Counted from the first letter of the stretch, positions 34,352 to 42,881 are shown. The stretch is 64,000 nucleotides of DNA from DSWT01 sp036845725 (GCA_036845725.1 DAIUDK010000008.1:6975-70974), one strand, 5' to 3'. Notes: generated by a model not told the origin, from the sequence alone. Numbers and translations are program-made.

Positions 34352-34650
34352 ACCTGAAGCCCCAAGGCACGAAGTTACAACAGGGGAAGATAACCGAAAA
34401 ATAAGCTAAAGTTGGTAAGCGGCAGAAGTCTTCGTCCAGTTGGAGAAGAAAGAAACCGTAAGTCAATGAAAAGGTAGAAACATTACCAGGAAATTGACAA
34501 GCAGTGACCGTGTTAAGCACGGACGTTGAACGAAAAATCAACACACTGGGAACCAACGTAGGCCACCTTCCAGGGTCATGGAAGTAAGTAAGTTATCCAA
34601 AACTGAAAAGTAACCAAGTCACTTGGGGCTTCACCCTGCAAGTGTAAGTG
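34352..34650 (+). ncRNA. Unrecognised structured RNA, about 280-300 nt
   Basis: TGAAGCCCCAAG (34355-34366) pairs perfectly with CTTGGGGCTTCA (34622-34633), closing the molecule. Inside it, nested helices are GTTAC/GTAAC (34374/34610), GATAAC/GTTATC (34389/34592), GTTGGT/ACCAAC (34411/34552) and CCAGT/ACTGG (34436/34545). Hairpins are GTCAAT/ATTGAC (34462/34493, with GGTA/TACC inside), CCGTG/CACGG (34508/34518), GTTGA/TCAAC (34525/34538) and CTTCCA/TGGAAG (34567/34579). Loops are rich in A. CACTTG/CAAGTG (34620/34639) could compete with the closing stem. No ORF fits. It does not look like RNase P, tmRNA or SRP RNA. A long 6S-like RNA is possible. It fills the 449-nt gap before the next gene. 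Confidence 0.75.
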
Positions 34651-34710
34651 ATTCCTCCCCCAAATCTGTTTCTCCAACTGGCGTTTTTCTATAATATTGC
34701 CGGGATGGCG

Positions 34711-35478
34711 CTACGTAACAGTTTGAGTTGTGGATTCCCACTCGAAGAAACCCCGCGTGGCGATAGTGTGGTCGGCGATCTGTTCTGCCGTTGTCAGTGC
34801 CTCCGCAGGCGTTGCTGCGCCGTAGAAGCGGCGGGCCAGGCCGGCCAGGGGTGCGTCCCAGGTCTCCAAAACGGTCAGCAGATCTTTGTCGCGTGGTATA
34901 AAGCGATGCGCAGCCAGAAAATGATAACTGATCATTTGATGCACGGCCAATCCCAAAATCATCCGCGCTGTCTCAGGATTTGCGGCGGCTATATCCGTTG
35001 CGTCCTCGTAGCGCGCCGCCGCCATATAGCGCGCAATGGTCAATGCTTCGGGGCTGGGATCGGGCGGTGTTTGGAGGATTTGCCGGGCGCGGATCTGCAA
35101 ACCGGCGATGACGCCGTCACAATCCAGGATGGTGAAACCGGTGCTCAGCATGTGGGCCGTGATGGGGCGTCCGGCGCGTGTTTCATCGGCAAAGTAATCC
35201 GGCACTTTTTTCTCGGGGTTGATGAAGATTTCCGCCGGGACGCCGTTGAAGAATTTCTGCACGCGCTGCCGCTGCGGCTCGCGACGGATCACGTAAATGT
35301 CGAGATCGCTTGACGGCGCGGGATTGCCGCGCAAAATTGTGCCGCTGACGATGATGCCTCGCGTATCCGGACAGCGTTCGAGAATAAAAGACACCGCCTG
35401 GCGCAGTGCCTCCGCATACGGCGCAGGCATATCAGGCCAGCGACACTGCGCCAATAGTCCTTCAGCGGGGATAGTCAT
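34711..35478 (-). CDS. Nucleotidyltransferase-domain protein (aminoglycoside adenylyltransferase-like)
   Basis: 255 residues from the ATG at 35478, which lies 1 nt after the stop of the upstream PAP2 gene (coupled translation). The Pol-beta-type nucleotidyltransferase core is IIVSGTILRGNPAPSSDLDIYVI, with the GSxxRG-like loop and the SDxD metal pair. The C-terminal half is helical (HQMISYHFLAAHRFIPRD), as in KNTase/AadA-like or HEPN-linked proteins. It may transfer AMP to a drug or another small molecule; no substrate can be named. Confidence 0.8.
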   Translation of the reverse strand: MTIPAEGLLAQCRWPDMPAPYAEALRQAVSFILERCPDTRGIIVSGTILRGNPAPSSDLDIYVIRREPQRQRVQKFFNGVPAEIFINPEKKVPDYFADETRAGRPITAHMLSTGFTILDCDGVIAGLQIRARQILQTPPDPSPEALTIARYMAAARYEDATDIAAANPETARMILGLAVHQMISYHFLAAHRFIPRDKDLLTVLETWDAPLAGLARRFYGAATPAEALTTAEQIADHTIATRGFFEWESTTQTVT

Positions 35479-35479
35479 G

Positions 35480-36382
35480 CTACGCCGCCTGGGGCTGACC
35501 ACGTCCCGGCGCCAAACCCAACTTCACGAAAACCCACGGCGCGCCGGCCCCACCCCAGAAGCCCATCAACGCATAACGGATGAAGCGAAACAGCAGCGCC
35601 GGCTCCAATCCAGAAAACGCCGCGCGCAGCCCCGCCCACAACCCAACGATCACTGCCGCACCCAAGGCGTATCGTAGCACTCGCTTCCACAGCACGCCAT
35701 CCACCTCAAAGCCGATCCAGCGCGCCTGGATCACAAGCCCGACGCCCATCCCCAGCAATGTCGCGCCGCTGGTCACGCCGTCCTCGGTGGGGAAGATGAG
35801 CATCAACGGAATGGAGAGCGCCGCCACGAGCGCCAATTGCGCGCCCAACGACTGCCGTGCCAGCCACCGTTCGCCGCGCTCGCCCCATCGCAAATAGACG
35901 AAGAGCAAGAGCGCGCCAATGACGTAGCCGCCAAACAAATCGTGTGGGAAATGGACGCCCAAATATAGCCGCGACAACGGCACACACACCACCAACACCC
36001 CCGCCACGATCCACATCCAGGTACGGCGCACCTTGGCCGCCAGATACCCCCACACCGCGAGCGTGTTCTGTGTATGCCCGCTGGGAAATCCGCCGGAGCC
36101 GCCCACGTCGGAGTAGGCCCAGACCCGCGGGTCATAGAGTGCCGGGCGCGGTTGAGCGGCGAATACTTTCGCCACCGCGTTCACATAAGCCGAGACGAGG
36201 AACAACAGCGTCACCCGCGCACCCGTGCGACGATCCAGACACCAATAGACCAGCGGCAAGAACAACAGAAAGGAAAGCTCATCGCTGATGAACGTGAGCG
36301 CCCTGAAGGGCAAATCCAACGCCGGGCGGAATTGTTGCAGCCACAGAATAAGTTCAATACCCCAATCGAGCAATGGTTGCAT
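35480..36382 (-). CDS. PAP2-family phosphatase, membrane-bound
   Basis: 300 residues behind GGAGG. Three acid-phosphatase motifs are seen: KVFAAQPRP, FPSGHTQN and SRLYLGVHFPHD. Around them are six or more membrane segments, with an extra C-terminal membrane bundle. This lipid phosphatase family dephosphorylates phosphatidic acid, undecaprenyl pyrophosphate or similar lipids at the outer face. A diacylglycerol kinase gene follows upstream, which would supply or use such lipids. Confidence 0.93.
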   Translation of the reverse strand: MQPLLDWGIELILWLQQFRPALDLPFRALTFISDELSFLLFLPLVYWCLDRRTGARVTLLFLVSAYVNAVAKVFAAQPRPALYDPRVWAYSDVGGSGGFPSGHTQNTLAVWGYLAAKVRRTWMWIVAGVLVVCVPLSRLYLGVHFPHDLFGGYVIGALLLFVYLRWGERGERWLARQSLGAQLALVAALSIPLMLIFPTEDGVTSGATLLGMGVGLVIQARWIGFEVDGVLWKRVLRYALGAAVIVGLWAGLRAAFSGLEPALLFRFIRYALMGFWGGAGAPWVFVKLGLAPGRGQPQAA

Positions 36383-36413
36383 AGTAAAGCCCTCCTTGAA
36401 ATTGTGGTTAACT

Positions 36414-37370
36414 CTATGCTAACACCCGCTCCGGCGGCTTACTAAACAGGCTATCGGGTGCTTGCGGAGGAACGAGCAGCAATAGTCTACCTGGTTCAAT
36501 GCCGATAGTAGCCGGTGTGTCGCCGTAGGGATCGCCATCCAGGTGCACTGCGACCGTAGGTGTGGTATGGACGGTCATTGTGCGCGCCAGGGCGTGCATT
36601 ACTTTCGGATCGCGCTGGTGACGTCCACTGAAGAAGTGCATCAGATGGCGTAGGACGTAGGAAAACCCCAGACCTTTGAAGACGAAGATGTCCAGCAGCC
36701 CGTCATCCATCCGCGCGCGCGGCGCGATGTTGAAGAAGGCCGCGTAGAGTTGGATATTGCTGGCCAGGACCATCAACGCGCGGGTGCGGAAGGTGCGGCC
36801 TTCGATGACGATGCGCGAGCGTACCCCGCGAAACTCCGATGCGACTGAGAACGCCGCGATGATGTAAGGCAACGTGCGCAGTCGTTTAGCATAACGCGGG
36901 CGCGGTTCCAGGCTGGCGGCGATTTCGGCATCCAATCCCAGCCCGGCCCAACAGACGAAGTAGCGCTCGTTGATGACACCTGTATCCACACGCTGGATGT
37001 GGCCTTTGCACAGCGCCTCCCCAACGTCGCGTACATACAATGGCGCTGCCAGAGACAGAATGGGCATACGCAACTGGTGGGCCAGGATGTTGCCTGTTCC
37101 TACAGGGATGATTGCAAGGGCTGCCGCTGATCCCACCAGGCCGTTGGCAGCTTCGTTGATGGTCCCGTCGCCACCAGCCACCAACACGATGTCCGCGCCA
37201 TCTTCGACGGCGCGCCGCGCGTACTGGGTGGCGTCGCCGGGCTGCTCGGTTTGCACCAGGTCCATGTCCCAGTCACACTTGTGCATGTACTCCGCCAGGC
37301 GTTTCAACGTGCGGGTCATATCCCACGGACCGGCAGTGGGATTGTAAATCAGGAGCGATTTGTACCTCAT
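36414..37370 (-). CDS. Diacylglycerol/lipid kinase family protein (DagK/YegS type)
   Basis: 318 residues. The N-terminal kinase domain begins SLLIYNPTAGP and has the nucleotide loop LVAGGDGTINEAANGLVGS and IPVGTGNILAHQL, the GGDGT and P-GTxN hallmarks of the family. The C-terminal beta-sandwich contains DDGLLDIFVFKG and VHLDGDPYGDTP. It should phosphorylate a lipid such as diacylglycerol with ATP at the inner membrane face. It is next to a PAP2 phosphatase on the same strand, 31 nt apart. Confidence 0.94.
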   Translation of the reverse strand: MRYKSLLIYNPTAGPWDMTRTLKRLAEYMHKCDWDMDLVQTEQPGDATQYARRAVEDGADIVLVAGGDGTINEAANGLVGSAAALAIIPVGTGNILAHQLRMPILSLAAPLYVRDVGEALCKGHIQRVDTGVINERYFVCWAGLGLDAEIAASLEPRPRYAKRLRTLPYIIAAFSVASEFRGVRSRIVIEGRTFRTRALMVLASNIQLYAAFFNIAPRARMDDGLLDIFVFKGLGFSYVLRHLMHFFSGRHQRDPKVMHALARTMTVHTTPTVAVHLDGDPYGDTPATIGIEPGRLLLLVPPQAPDSLFSKPPERVLA

Positions 37371-37452
37371 AGGTGCTTTGGGTTCCTTCCCCTACGCTAA
37401 ATGACGTGTGGCATACGGGAAGTATAGCACAAGCCTTGATGGAAGCAATTGT

Positions 37453-37525
37453 GTTAGCGATCAGCAGCTAGCTATCAGCCTTCAGCCGCTGAAAACTGAT
37501 CGCCAAAAGCTGATCGCCAAAAACG
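37453..37525. repeat. Short tandem CAGC-type repeat, family D, running into ecfT
   Basis: AGCGATCAGC / AGCTATCAGCC / TTCAGCC / ACTGATCGCCAAAAG / CTGATCGCCAAAAAC units. The block continues through the ecfT stop (37482) and encodes its last 12-15 residues. Confidence 0.75.
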
Positions 37526-38270
37526 CCAGAGTGATGCCGATAAATGTGATCCAATCGCTGCGGCGCATATGCAAATCGTGCCAGACGGTGCGCGGTGCGG
37601 TGGCGCATGTGGGCGTCGCCAAACCGCGCGCCGCCAGCGCCAATGTCAGCCGATCACTCATCCGCAGCGTGCCGATGATGACGGCGACTAGTACGGGCAA
37701 ATACTCGCGGAAACGGCGGAAGAGATTGCCTTCCGCCACCCACCCGCGCGCGGCCTGCGCTTCACGCACCGTCACAAAAAGCTGCTGGATTGCCGGGAGG
37801 AAACGCAGCGTCAAGCTGAAGGTCAACCCCCACGTGTACGGCAACCCTAGGCGGACGAAGGCCTGGACGAGTGCGCGTTGATCGGTGGTAAACAGCAGCG
37901 CGCCGACGATGAAGGCGATGACCATTGCGCGCGTGGCCAACAGCACCGCCCCGGTGAGGCCGTCCACCGTCAGTCGCAGCGGGCCCACGGTTACAATCTC
38001 GGTGCCGGAAGGAGCGAAAAACGGCTGCAACACCAAAATTAGCACGATTAGCAGTGCCATCTGTCGCCACAAACGGCGCAGCGCATTCCAGGGGATGCGA
38101 TTGGCGAGCAGGAGTAGATGCAAGCCCAGCAGAAGCGCGCCTTGCGCTGCCACATAGGGTAACAAGAACGCCGTGATGAAACCCAGCACCATCCCCCACA
38201 GCTTGACGCGCGGATCGAGTCGATGCAACCAGGATTCCCGGTGGACGTAGAACTCGAGCGCGACGCTCAT
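37482..38270 (-). CDS. ecfT: Energy-coupling factor transporter transmembrane protein T
   Basis: 262 residues with five or six membrane segments. The cytoplasmic coupling-helix motif LTLALAARGLATP contains the Ala-Arg-Gly signature that docks on the EcfA ATPases. A second such motif near REAQAARGWVAEG is also present (residues about 160-175). It overlaps the upstream fused ATPase gene by 4 nt (ATGA). Together with EcfA and the S component upstream it forms a vitamin importer. The extreme C-terminus is encoded by repeat DNA. Confidence 0.92.
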   Translation of the reverse strand: MSVALEFYVHRESWLHRLDPRVKLWGMVLGFITAFLLPYVAAQGALLLGLHLLLLANRIPWNALRRLWRQMALLIVLILVLQPFFAPSGTEIVTVGPLRLTVDGLTGAVLLATRAMVIAFIVGALLFTTDQRALVQAFVRLGLPYTWGLTFSLTLRFLPAIQQLFVTVREAQAARGWVAEGNLFRRFREYLPVLVAVIIGTLRMSDRLTLALAARGLATPTCATAPRTVWHDLHMRRSDWITFIGITLAFLAISFWRSVFSG

Positions 38271-39718
38271 CCGAGCACCTCATCCGGGCTGCCATCGGCG
38301 ACGACGCACCCGTTTGCCAGAACAACCACGTGGTCGGCGTGGGCCGCCAGCTCCATCTCGTGGGTGACGATGACGAGCGTTACGCCGGCAGCCCGGCGCT
38401 CGGCCAGCCACATCAGCAGGCGCGCCTTCTCGCGGCCATCGAGGCCCACCGCCGGTTCATCCAGCACCAGAATAGGGGTGTCGAGCGTGGCCAGCGCAGC
38501 CAGCGTAATAGCGCGCTGTATTCCATAACTCAGAATGGATGGCGGCGTTTGCGCGAACGCGGTCAGTCCGAAACGCGCGAGTGCCTGTTGCACACGTGTG
38601 TCAGCGTTGGCGAGATGTAGGGCGCGGACGCCAAACGCCACTTCCTCGTGAACCGTCGCGGCGAAAAGCTGCTGCTCCGGGCGCTGAAACAGAAAGCCCA
38701 CGTCGCGGGCCAGATTGCCGGTTGTGCGCCCGGCGACGTCCTTCCCGTGGACGCGCACCGTGCCGTGCATAGGACGCAACAGGCCGTTGAAGTGCCGCAG
38801 CAGTGTGCTCTTCCCGGCCCCGTTCGGCCCGACGATGGCGACGAACTGCCCCTGCAGAATCTCCAAGCTGACGCCATGCAGCGCGGCGTGCCCGTCGGTG
38901 TAGGCGAAGTGAACATCTTGTACTGCGATTGCCGGTACCGCCGCTGGTGTGGCGTGCGCTTCCAAAGAGGGCCACAGGTGAGGCGGGTAGAGAATCCCGG
39001 CTTCGACCAACCGCGTTTCATCCTGTAATACTCCGGCAGTGGGTATAGGGGATGTGGCGGCGCCATCGCTGAGCACAAGCGTCGCCGGCGCCAATGCGGC
39101 GGCCTGTGGATGGAAGGTCGTCAGCAGGAGTGTTACGCCGCTGTGGTGCAGAGTTTCGAGCGCGGCAAGGACTTCGGTGCGGCCCTGCGGATCGAGTCCG
39201 CCGAGTGGCTCATCCAGCAAGAGAACGCGCGGACGCATTGCCCACACTGCCGCCAACGCCAGCCGCTTCTGCTGCCCGCCGGAAAGTGCCCACGGCGAGC
39301 GCGTCCGCATGCTCAGCAGGCCAAAACGCGCCAGCGCCTCCTCCACCAGTGCACCGATACGCGGCGGCGGCGTTCCCAGCGCTTCCAGCCCCCAGGCGAC
39401 TTCGTCTTCGACGGTGGGATTGAAAAGCTGTGTGGCGGCGTCTTGAAGGAGCAAGCCGACCACGCCGGCTGGCGGCATCGCCTCTAGGACGTCGTATCCC
39501 GCTGCATGCGCCGCGCCGGAGACGTAACCACCGGTATAGCGGGGAGCCAACCCCGCCAGTACATGGCACAGCGTGCTCTTTCCACTGCCGCTGGCACCCA
39601 TCACCGCTAACACTTCCCCAATTTCGAGGCGGAAGTTTACATCCCTCAGCGCTTCGGTTTGCGGGAGACCCGGTCCAGATGGTGGGTAGGCGAACTTCAG
39701 ATGTTCTGCAACGAGCAC
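38267..39718 (-). CDS. Fused EcfA1-EcfA2 ABC ATPase of an ECF transporter
   Basis: 483 residues with a GTG start; two ATPase domains in one chain. Domain 1 has Walker A GASGSGKSTLCHVL, signature LSGGQQKRLALA and Walker B VLLLDEPLGGLDP. Domain 2 (from about residue 265) has GPNGAGKSTLLRHF, a degenerate signature LSYGIQRAITLA and ILVLDEPAVGLD. The altered second signature implies asymmetric ATP sites. It powers vitamin uptake with EcfT (downstream, 4-nt overlap) and the S component (upstream, about 100 nt apart). Confidence 0.93.
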   Translation of the reverse strand: MLVAEHLKFAYPPSGPGLPQTEALRDVNFRLEIGEVLAVMGASGSGKSTLCHVLAGLAPRYTGGYVSGAAHAAGYDVLEAMPPAGVVGLLLQDAATQLFNPTVEDEVAWGLEALGTPPPRIGALVEEALARFGLLSMRTRSPWALSGGQQKRLALAAVWAMRPRVLLLDEPLGGLDPQGRTEVLAALETLHHSGVTLLLTTFHPQAAALAPATLVLSDGAATSPIPTAGVLQDETRLVEAGILYPPHLWPSLEAHATPAAVPAIAVQDVHFAYTDGHAALHGVSLEILQGQFVAIVGPNGAGKSTLLRHFNGLLRPMHGTVRVHGKDVAGRTTGNLARDVGFLFQRPEQQLFAATVHEEVAFGVRALHLANADTRVQQALARFGLTAFAQTPPSILSYGIQRAITLAALATLDTPILVLDEPAVGLDGREKARLLMWLAERRAAGVTLVIVTHEMELAAHADHVVVLANGCVVADGSPDEVLG

Positions 39719-39742
39719 ATTCTTTTTCCTTATCTAAAAATA

Positions 39743-39769
39743 GTAGCGCGAGTTAGCAACTCGCGCTAC
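39743..39769. repeat. Perfect palindrome between S component and EcfA genes
   Basis: GTAGCGCGAGTT, three bases, AACTCGCGCTAC. It could act as an RNA processing or termination element inside the ECF operon on the minus strand. Confidence 0.8.
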
Positions 39770-39815
39770 AAGGGACAAGTGATCAACCTGCCCTACAGAC
39801 CTATTCGGGTTTCGG

Positions 39816-40334
39816 CTACGCAGCCCGCTGCGAGCGGGATTCCAGAGGCGGGTAAGCGCGACGCACGGCCAGGTACAGCGGAACGCCGATCAACCCGCCA
39901 CTGATCCCCTGCAAGGTGTTGGGGATCAACTCCAGAGCAGCGGCACCAACGCCGACCAGAAACGCCCCGGCAGCAAAATAGCCTGCGACGACGATGGCCG
40001 CACCGGTGACGACGGACAGCAGTACCGTTATCGTGTTGATGCGCTTCCGCACGATCCAGCCCATCGCCAGCCCTTGCGCGCCGTGGACGAGCAAAGAGAA
40101 CACCGCCCATTGCGGGTAACCGAGCACGTCCGCCATGGCCGTGCCCATTCCACCGGCAAACATTGCCACCCACGGGCCAAACGCATAGGCCGTGAAGGTG
40201 ATGGCGGCATCGCCCAGGTGCACGTAACCGCCCGTCGCCGGGACCGGGATCCGCGCGAGCGCCGTCAGCACAAAAATCAACGCCCCCATTAGGGCGATCA
40301 AGGTCATACGACCAATATCTACATCGCGCGACAT
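39816..40334 (-). CDS. ECF transporter S component (COG4720/PF07155-like)
   Basis: 172 residues from the ATG at 40334 with GGAGG upstream. About five or six membrane segments. The blocks IPVPATGGYVHLGDAAITF and GGMGTAMADVLGYPQWAVFS fit the riboflavin/HMP-type substrate-binding S proteins of this family. The substrate cannot be settled from sequence alone: riboflavin, a thiamine precursor or another vitamin is possible. A separate promoter (40407-40434) precedes it and the fused EcfA gene follows. Confidence 0.85.
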   Translation of the reverse strand: MSRDVDIGRMTLIALMGALIFVLTALARIPVPATGGYVHLGDAAITFTAYAFGPWVAMFAGGMGTAMADVLGYPQWAVFSLLVHGAQGLAMGWIVRKRINTITVLLSVVTGAAIVVAGYFAAGAFLVGVGAAALELIPNTLQGISGGLIGVPLYLAVRRAYPPLESRSQRAA

Positions 40335-40406
40335 ATACGCCTCCAAATCAGTCGTGTAGTCGTCAGTCTGGTAGTCCGGCCAGCTACCGTTGTTGTGTAC
40401 AGGTTG

Positions 40407-40434
40407 ATCATAACATACTCGGCGGCGCTGACAA
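40407..40434 (-). promoter_or_regulatory. Promoter of the ECF operon
   Basis: Minus strand: TTGTCA (40434-40429), 16 bp, TATGAT (40412-40407). The leader of about 65 nt has a small hairpin (GGTAG...CTACC) but no riboswitch that I recognise. Confidence 0.7.
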
Positions 40435-40442
40435 GGGTGAAT

Positions 40443-41405
40443 CTATGCCTCGTCGTCTTTCTGTGTCCACGGCACCCGTGAGAGGATGGCGTCTTTCGCG
40501 CCCCGTGCATAGCCGGAGAGTTTCCCCAACTGCTGTGAAATCCCGGAGAGCTGCCGCTCGATGCAATACGCTACACCCAAAGACCCCGGCCCGGTATGAA
40601 CGCCCAATTCTATCGGCACGCGCAGCAGGTGTGTTTCCACACAGCGCAGCAGCTTCTTCAGCTCTTCCAGCACGTACTTGCCTTCGGTCTCGTCTTCGGC
40701 ATAGTGAACGGCCAGGTGAACGGGGTTATCCTCGACTTCGTCGACGACCTTCTCCATCACCGCCGCGATGCCTTTGCTGCGCCGGCGCGCTTGTCCGATC
40801 AGACTGACCCGATTGTTTTGCACCCGAATCAATGGTGAAATCTTGAGCAGGCTCCCCACGGTACTGGCCGCGTTGGACAAACGGCCGCCCCTGAAGGCGT
40901 AATCGACCGTTTCCAAGAGCGCGACCACACCCGCATTGGGAACGGCAGCACGCGCATGTGAAGCGGCTTCCTCCAATGTGGCTCCCTCAGCAGCCGCCCG
41001 CGCAGCCGCCAACGCCACAAATCCTTGCGCCATTGCTGTTGTCTGACTATCAACCACGGCCACCGGCACAGGACTCTCCCGACCTGCGATTTCCGCCAGG
41101 TTACACGTCCCGCTCTGTTTGCCTGCCACATGAACAGCGACAATGCCCGATGCCCACTGGGCTTGTTTTTGGTACACTTCGAGAAATACGGGCAGAGCCG
41201 GCACACTCGTAGAAACCTCTATATCGGGATTGGCGCGGAGTTGCGTGTAGAAGGCTTCTGGGCTTACATCGACACCTGAACGATACGAGACCTTGTCCAT
41301 ATTGACCCAGATTGGCACTACTTCGATGTGGTATTGCCGGCGCAGGGCTTCGGGGATGTTAGCGGCGGAATCGGTAACAACGGCGATATTGGATTGTGTA
41401 TTCAA
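40443..41405 (-). CDS. DegV-family fatty-acid-binding protein
   Basis: 320 residues with a TTG start behind AGGAGG. It has the DegV two-domain pattern: VVTDSAANIP at the start, the STSVP loop, AGKQSGTCNLAEIA, and LLETVDYAFRGGRLSNAA with the Arg that binds the carboxylate. DegV/FakB-like proteins carry fatty acids for activation to acyl phosphate by FakA. No FakA kinase gene is nearby. It stands divergent from a two-gene operon. Confidence 0.93.
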   Translation of the reverse strand: MNTQSNIAVVTDSAANIPEALRRQYHIEVVPIWVNMDKVSYRSGVDVSPEAFYTQLRANPDIEVSTSVPALPVFLEVYQKQAQWASGIVAVHVAGKQSGTCNLAEIAGRESPVPVAVVDSQTTAMAQGFVALAAARAAAEGATLEEAASHARAAVPNAGVVALLETVDYAFRGGRLSNAASTVGSLLKISPLIRVQNNRVSLIGQARRRSKGIAAVMEKVVDEVEDNPVHLAVHYAEDETEGKYVLEELKKLLRCVETHLLRVPIELGVHTGPGSLGVAYCIERQLSGISQQLGKLSGYARGAKDAILSRVPWTQKDDEA

Positions 41406-41497
41406 CGCGACCTCCTGAGTATTGGCGTTTCTCCTAAACTTTAGTAAGATAGTGTATATGGATGATCAACAAAGGCAAATGAATTGAGGAGGGCGCG

Positions 41498-41917
41498 ATG
41501 GCGCGCATAGCAGTTTTTGCAGGGTTAGTTGTCGATGAGGCGGATAATCCGGTAGATGTGACCTACGTCGGCGGCGTGCCGCATTACGTGATCAACGACG
41601 CCGGTTTTTTGCGGCATATTCCATCGGAAAAAGTGGATCGGCACGTGCTCAACGTGATGCAGGAAGGCGTGCTCGATAACCGGGAAGTGGTCGTGCAGGG
41701 GATGCTCCAATTTCTGGGGAAGGACGATCTTTTCACAAAAGCTGCCGTCGATGCGTCGATTGGGCAGATGCCGGAGAGCATCAACACCTTGCTCGATACC
41801 GGGCTGCCCGAGGACGCACGACAATGGCTTGGTCTGATGGGACTGCGCATCGTGATCGATCTCCACGGCGATGTTGTCGAGGTCGTAATGCCCAGCAGCA
41901 TCGATCTGGACGAATAG
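41498..41917 (+). CDS. Conserved hypothetical protein
   Basis: 139 residues behind GGAGGG; first gene of a two-gene operon with the TPR protein 4 nt on. Contains GGVPHYVINDAGFLRHIPSE and an acidic C-terminus (VVMPSSIDLDE). No membrane segment, signal peptide or catalytic motif is visible. I do not recognise the family; similar small proteins are, from memory, seen in other Chloroflexota. Confidence 0.75.
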   Translation: MARIAVFAGLVVDEADNPVDVTYVGGVPHYVINDAGFLRHIPSEKVDRHVLNVMQEGVLDNREVVVQGMLQFLGKDDLFTKAAVDASIGQMPESINTLLDTGLPEDARQWLGLMGLRIVIDLHGDVVEVVMPSSIDLDE

Positions 41918-41921
41918 CACT

Positions 41922-42881
41922 ATGCTTCAGCAGAAAGAGTTTCGCGCCACACCTTCGGCGCAGGTGCGCGAACTTCTTGGACAACTTGAGGCGCACATCG
42001 GCAGGTTGGGGCTTGACAGTCGCGAAGAGGTGCAGAAAATTCCGGCGCTCTTCGACGCGGTTCAGGCACGCATCGTCGAGTTGGAGTACGCGGGCGCTTC
42101 CCTGCCGGCGGAGAAGCTTCGCTTCGAGACCGTCTCGGCCGCATTTCGCCACAAGGCGAAGACATTTCTGCGCATAGTGGGTGGGGCAGGGGGACTTGCG
42201 GCACTCCGTTTGGAACAGACTCCGGTGCCGGAGCAGTGGTGGTGGTTCATTGATCAGTGGTGGGCAGAGCAAAAGAAGGCGCAGCGCCGCCGCCAGGTGA
42301 AATCGCTGTTGATTGGTGGAGCAGTCCTGGCCATCGTGGCCGTGGTGTATACGCTCTTCCTCGCGCCCGACAGTGCCACGTTTGAAGCGATCAAGTTGCA
42401 ACAAGTGGCGGAACAGCTCGCGAAGGCCGAAGACTACGCCACCGCTCTGAACACAGTGAACGAGGCTCTGGCTTTATCTCCCGACAACGCGAGCTTGCTG
42501 GCATTCAAGGGTATTTTGCAGACCCGGCTTGGCTCTGAAACAGAAGCCGCGACGACGTTTGCTGCTGCTGAGGTCGCCGCCGGCAGCCGTGAACAGTTCT
42601 TCCTCAACCGCGCTCAGGTTTACCTGGTGCTGGGACAACTTGAGGCGGTTTTGACTGATGGCGAGGCTGCCATCGCCGCCAACCCACAATCAGCGCGCGG
42701 ATATCTGTATCTGGCGCAGGCCAATACCGATCTGGGCAACTATGTGGAAGCGGAGAAGCAGTACGATGAGGCCGGGCGGTTAGCCGATGAAGCTGGAGAT
42801 GTCGAGATCGCGGCTATCGCGCGCGTGCAGAAAGCCTACCTCTACCAACAATTGTTCGTTCCAACCCCAACAACCCCATAG
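41922..42881 (+). CDS. TPR-repeat membrane protein
   Basis: 319 residues. The first about 125 are cytoplasmic and helical, then one membrane segment (SLLIGGAVLAIVAVVYTLFL) is followed by at least four TPR units (YATALNTVNEALALSPDNAS, LEAVLTDGEAAIAANPQSAR, YVEAEKQYDEAGRLADEAGD) outside. It is probably a scaffold for protein-protein contacts. It is translationally close (4 nt) to the preceding unknown gene, suggesting that they act together. A hairpin terminator follows. Confidence 0.85.
   Translation: MLQQKEFRATPSAQVRELLGQLEAHIGRLGLDSREEVQKIPALFDAVQARIVELEYAGASLPAEKLRFETVSAAFRHKAKTFLRIVGGAGGLAALRLEQTPVPEQWWWFIDQWWAEQKKAQRRRQVKSLLIGGAVLAIVAVVYTLFLAPDSATFEAIKLQQVAEQLAKAEDYATALNTVNEALALSPDNASLLAFKGILQTRLGSETEAATTFAAAEVAAGSREQFFLNRAQVYLVLGQLEAVLTDGEAAIAANPQSARGYLYLAQANTDLGNYVEAEKQYDEAGRLADEAGDVEIAAIARVQKAYLYQQLFVPTPTTP

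Noticed and set aside
34352..34650. Group II intron, retron or type III antitoxin RNA
   Set aside because: No reverse transcriptase, no tandem repeat units and no intron boundary motifs were seen.
37453..37525. Possible CRISPR array (short repeated units)
   Set aside because: Units are degenerate, 7-15 nt, without regular spacers, and no cas genes are present.
40335..40442. Vitamin riboswitch upstream of the ECF S component
   Set aside because: Only one small hairpin is visible in the short leader; no TPP, FMN or preQ1 core motif was recognised.
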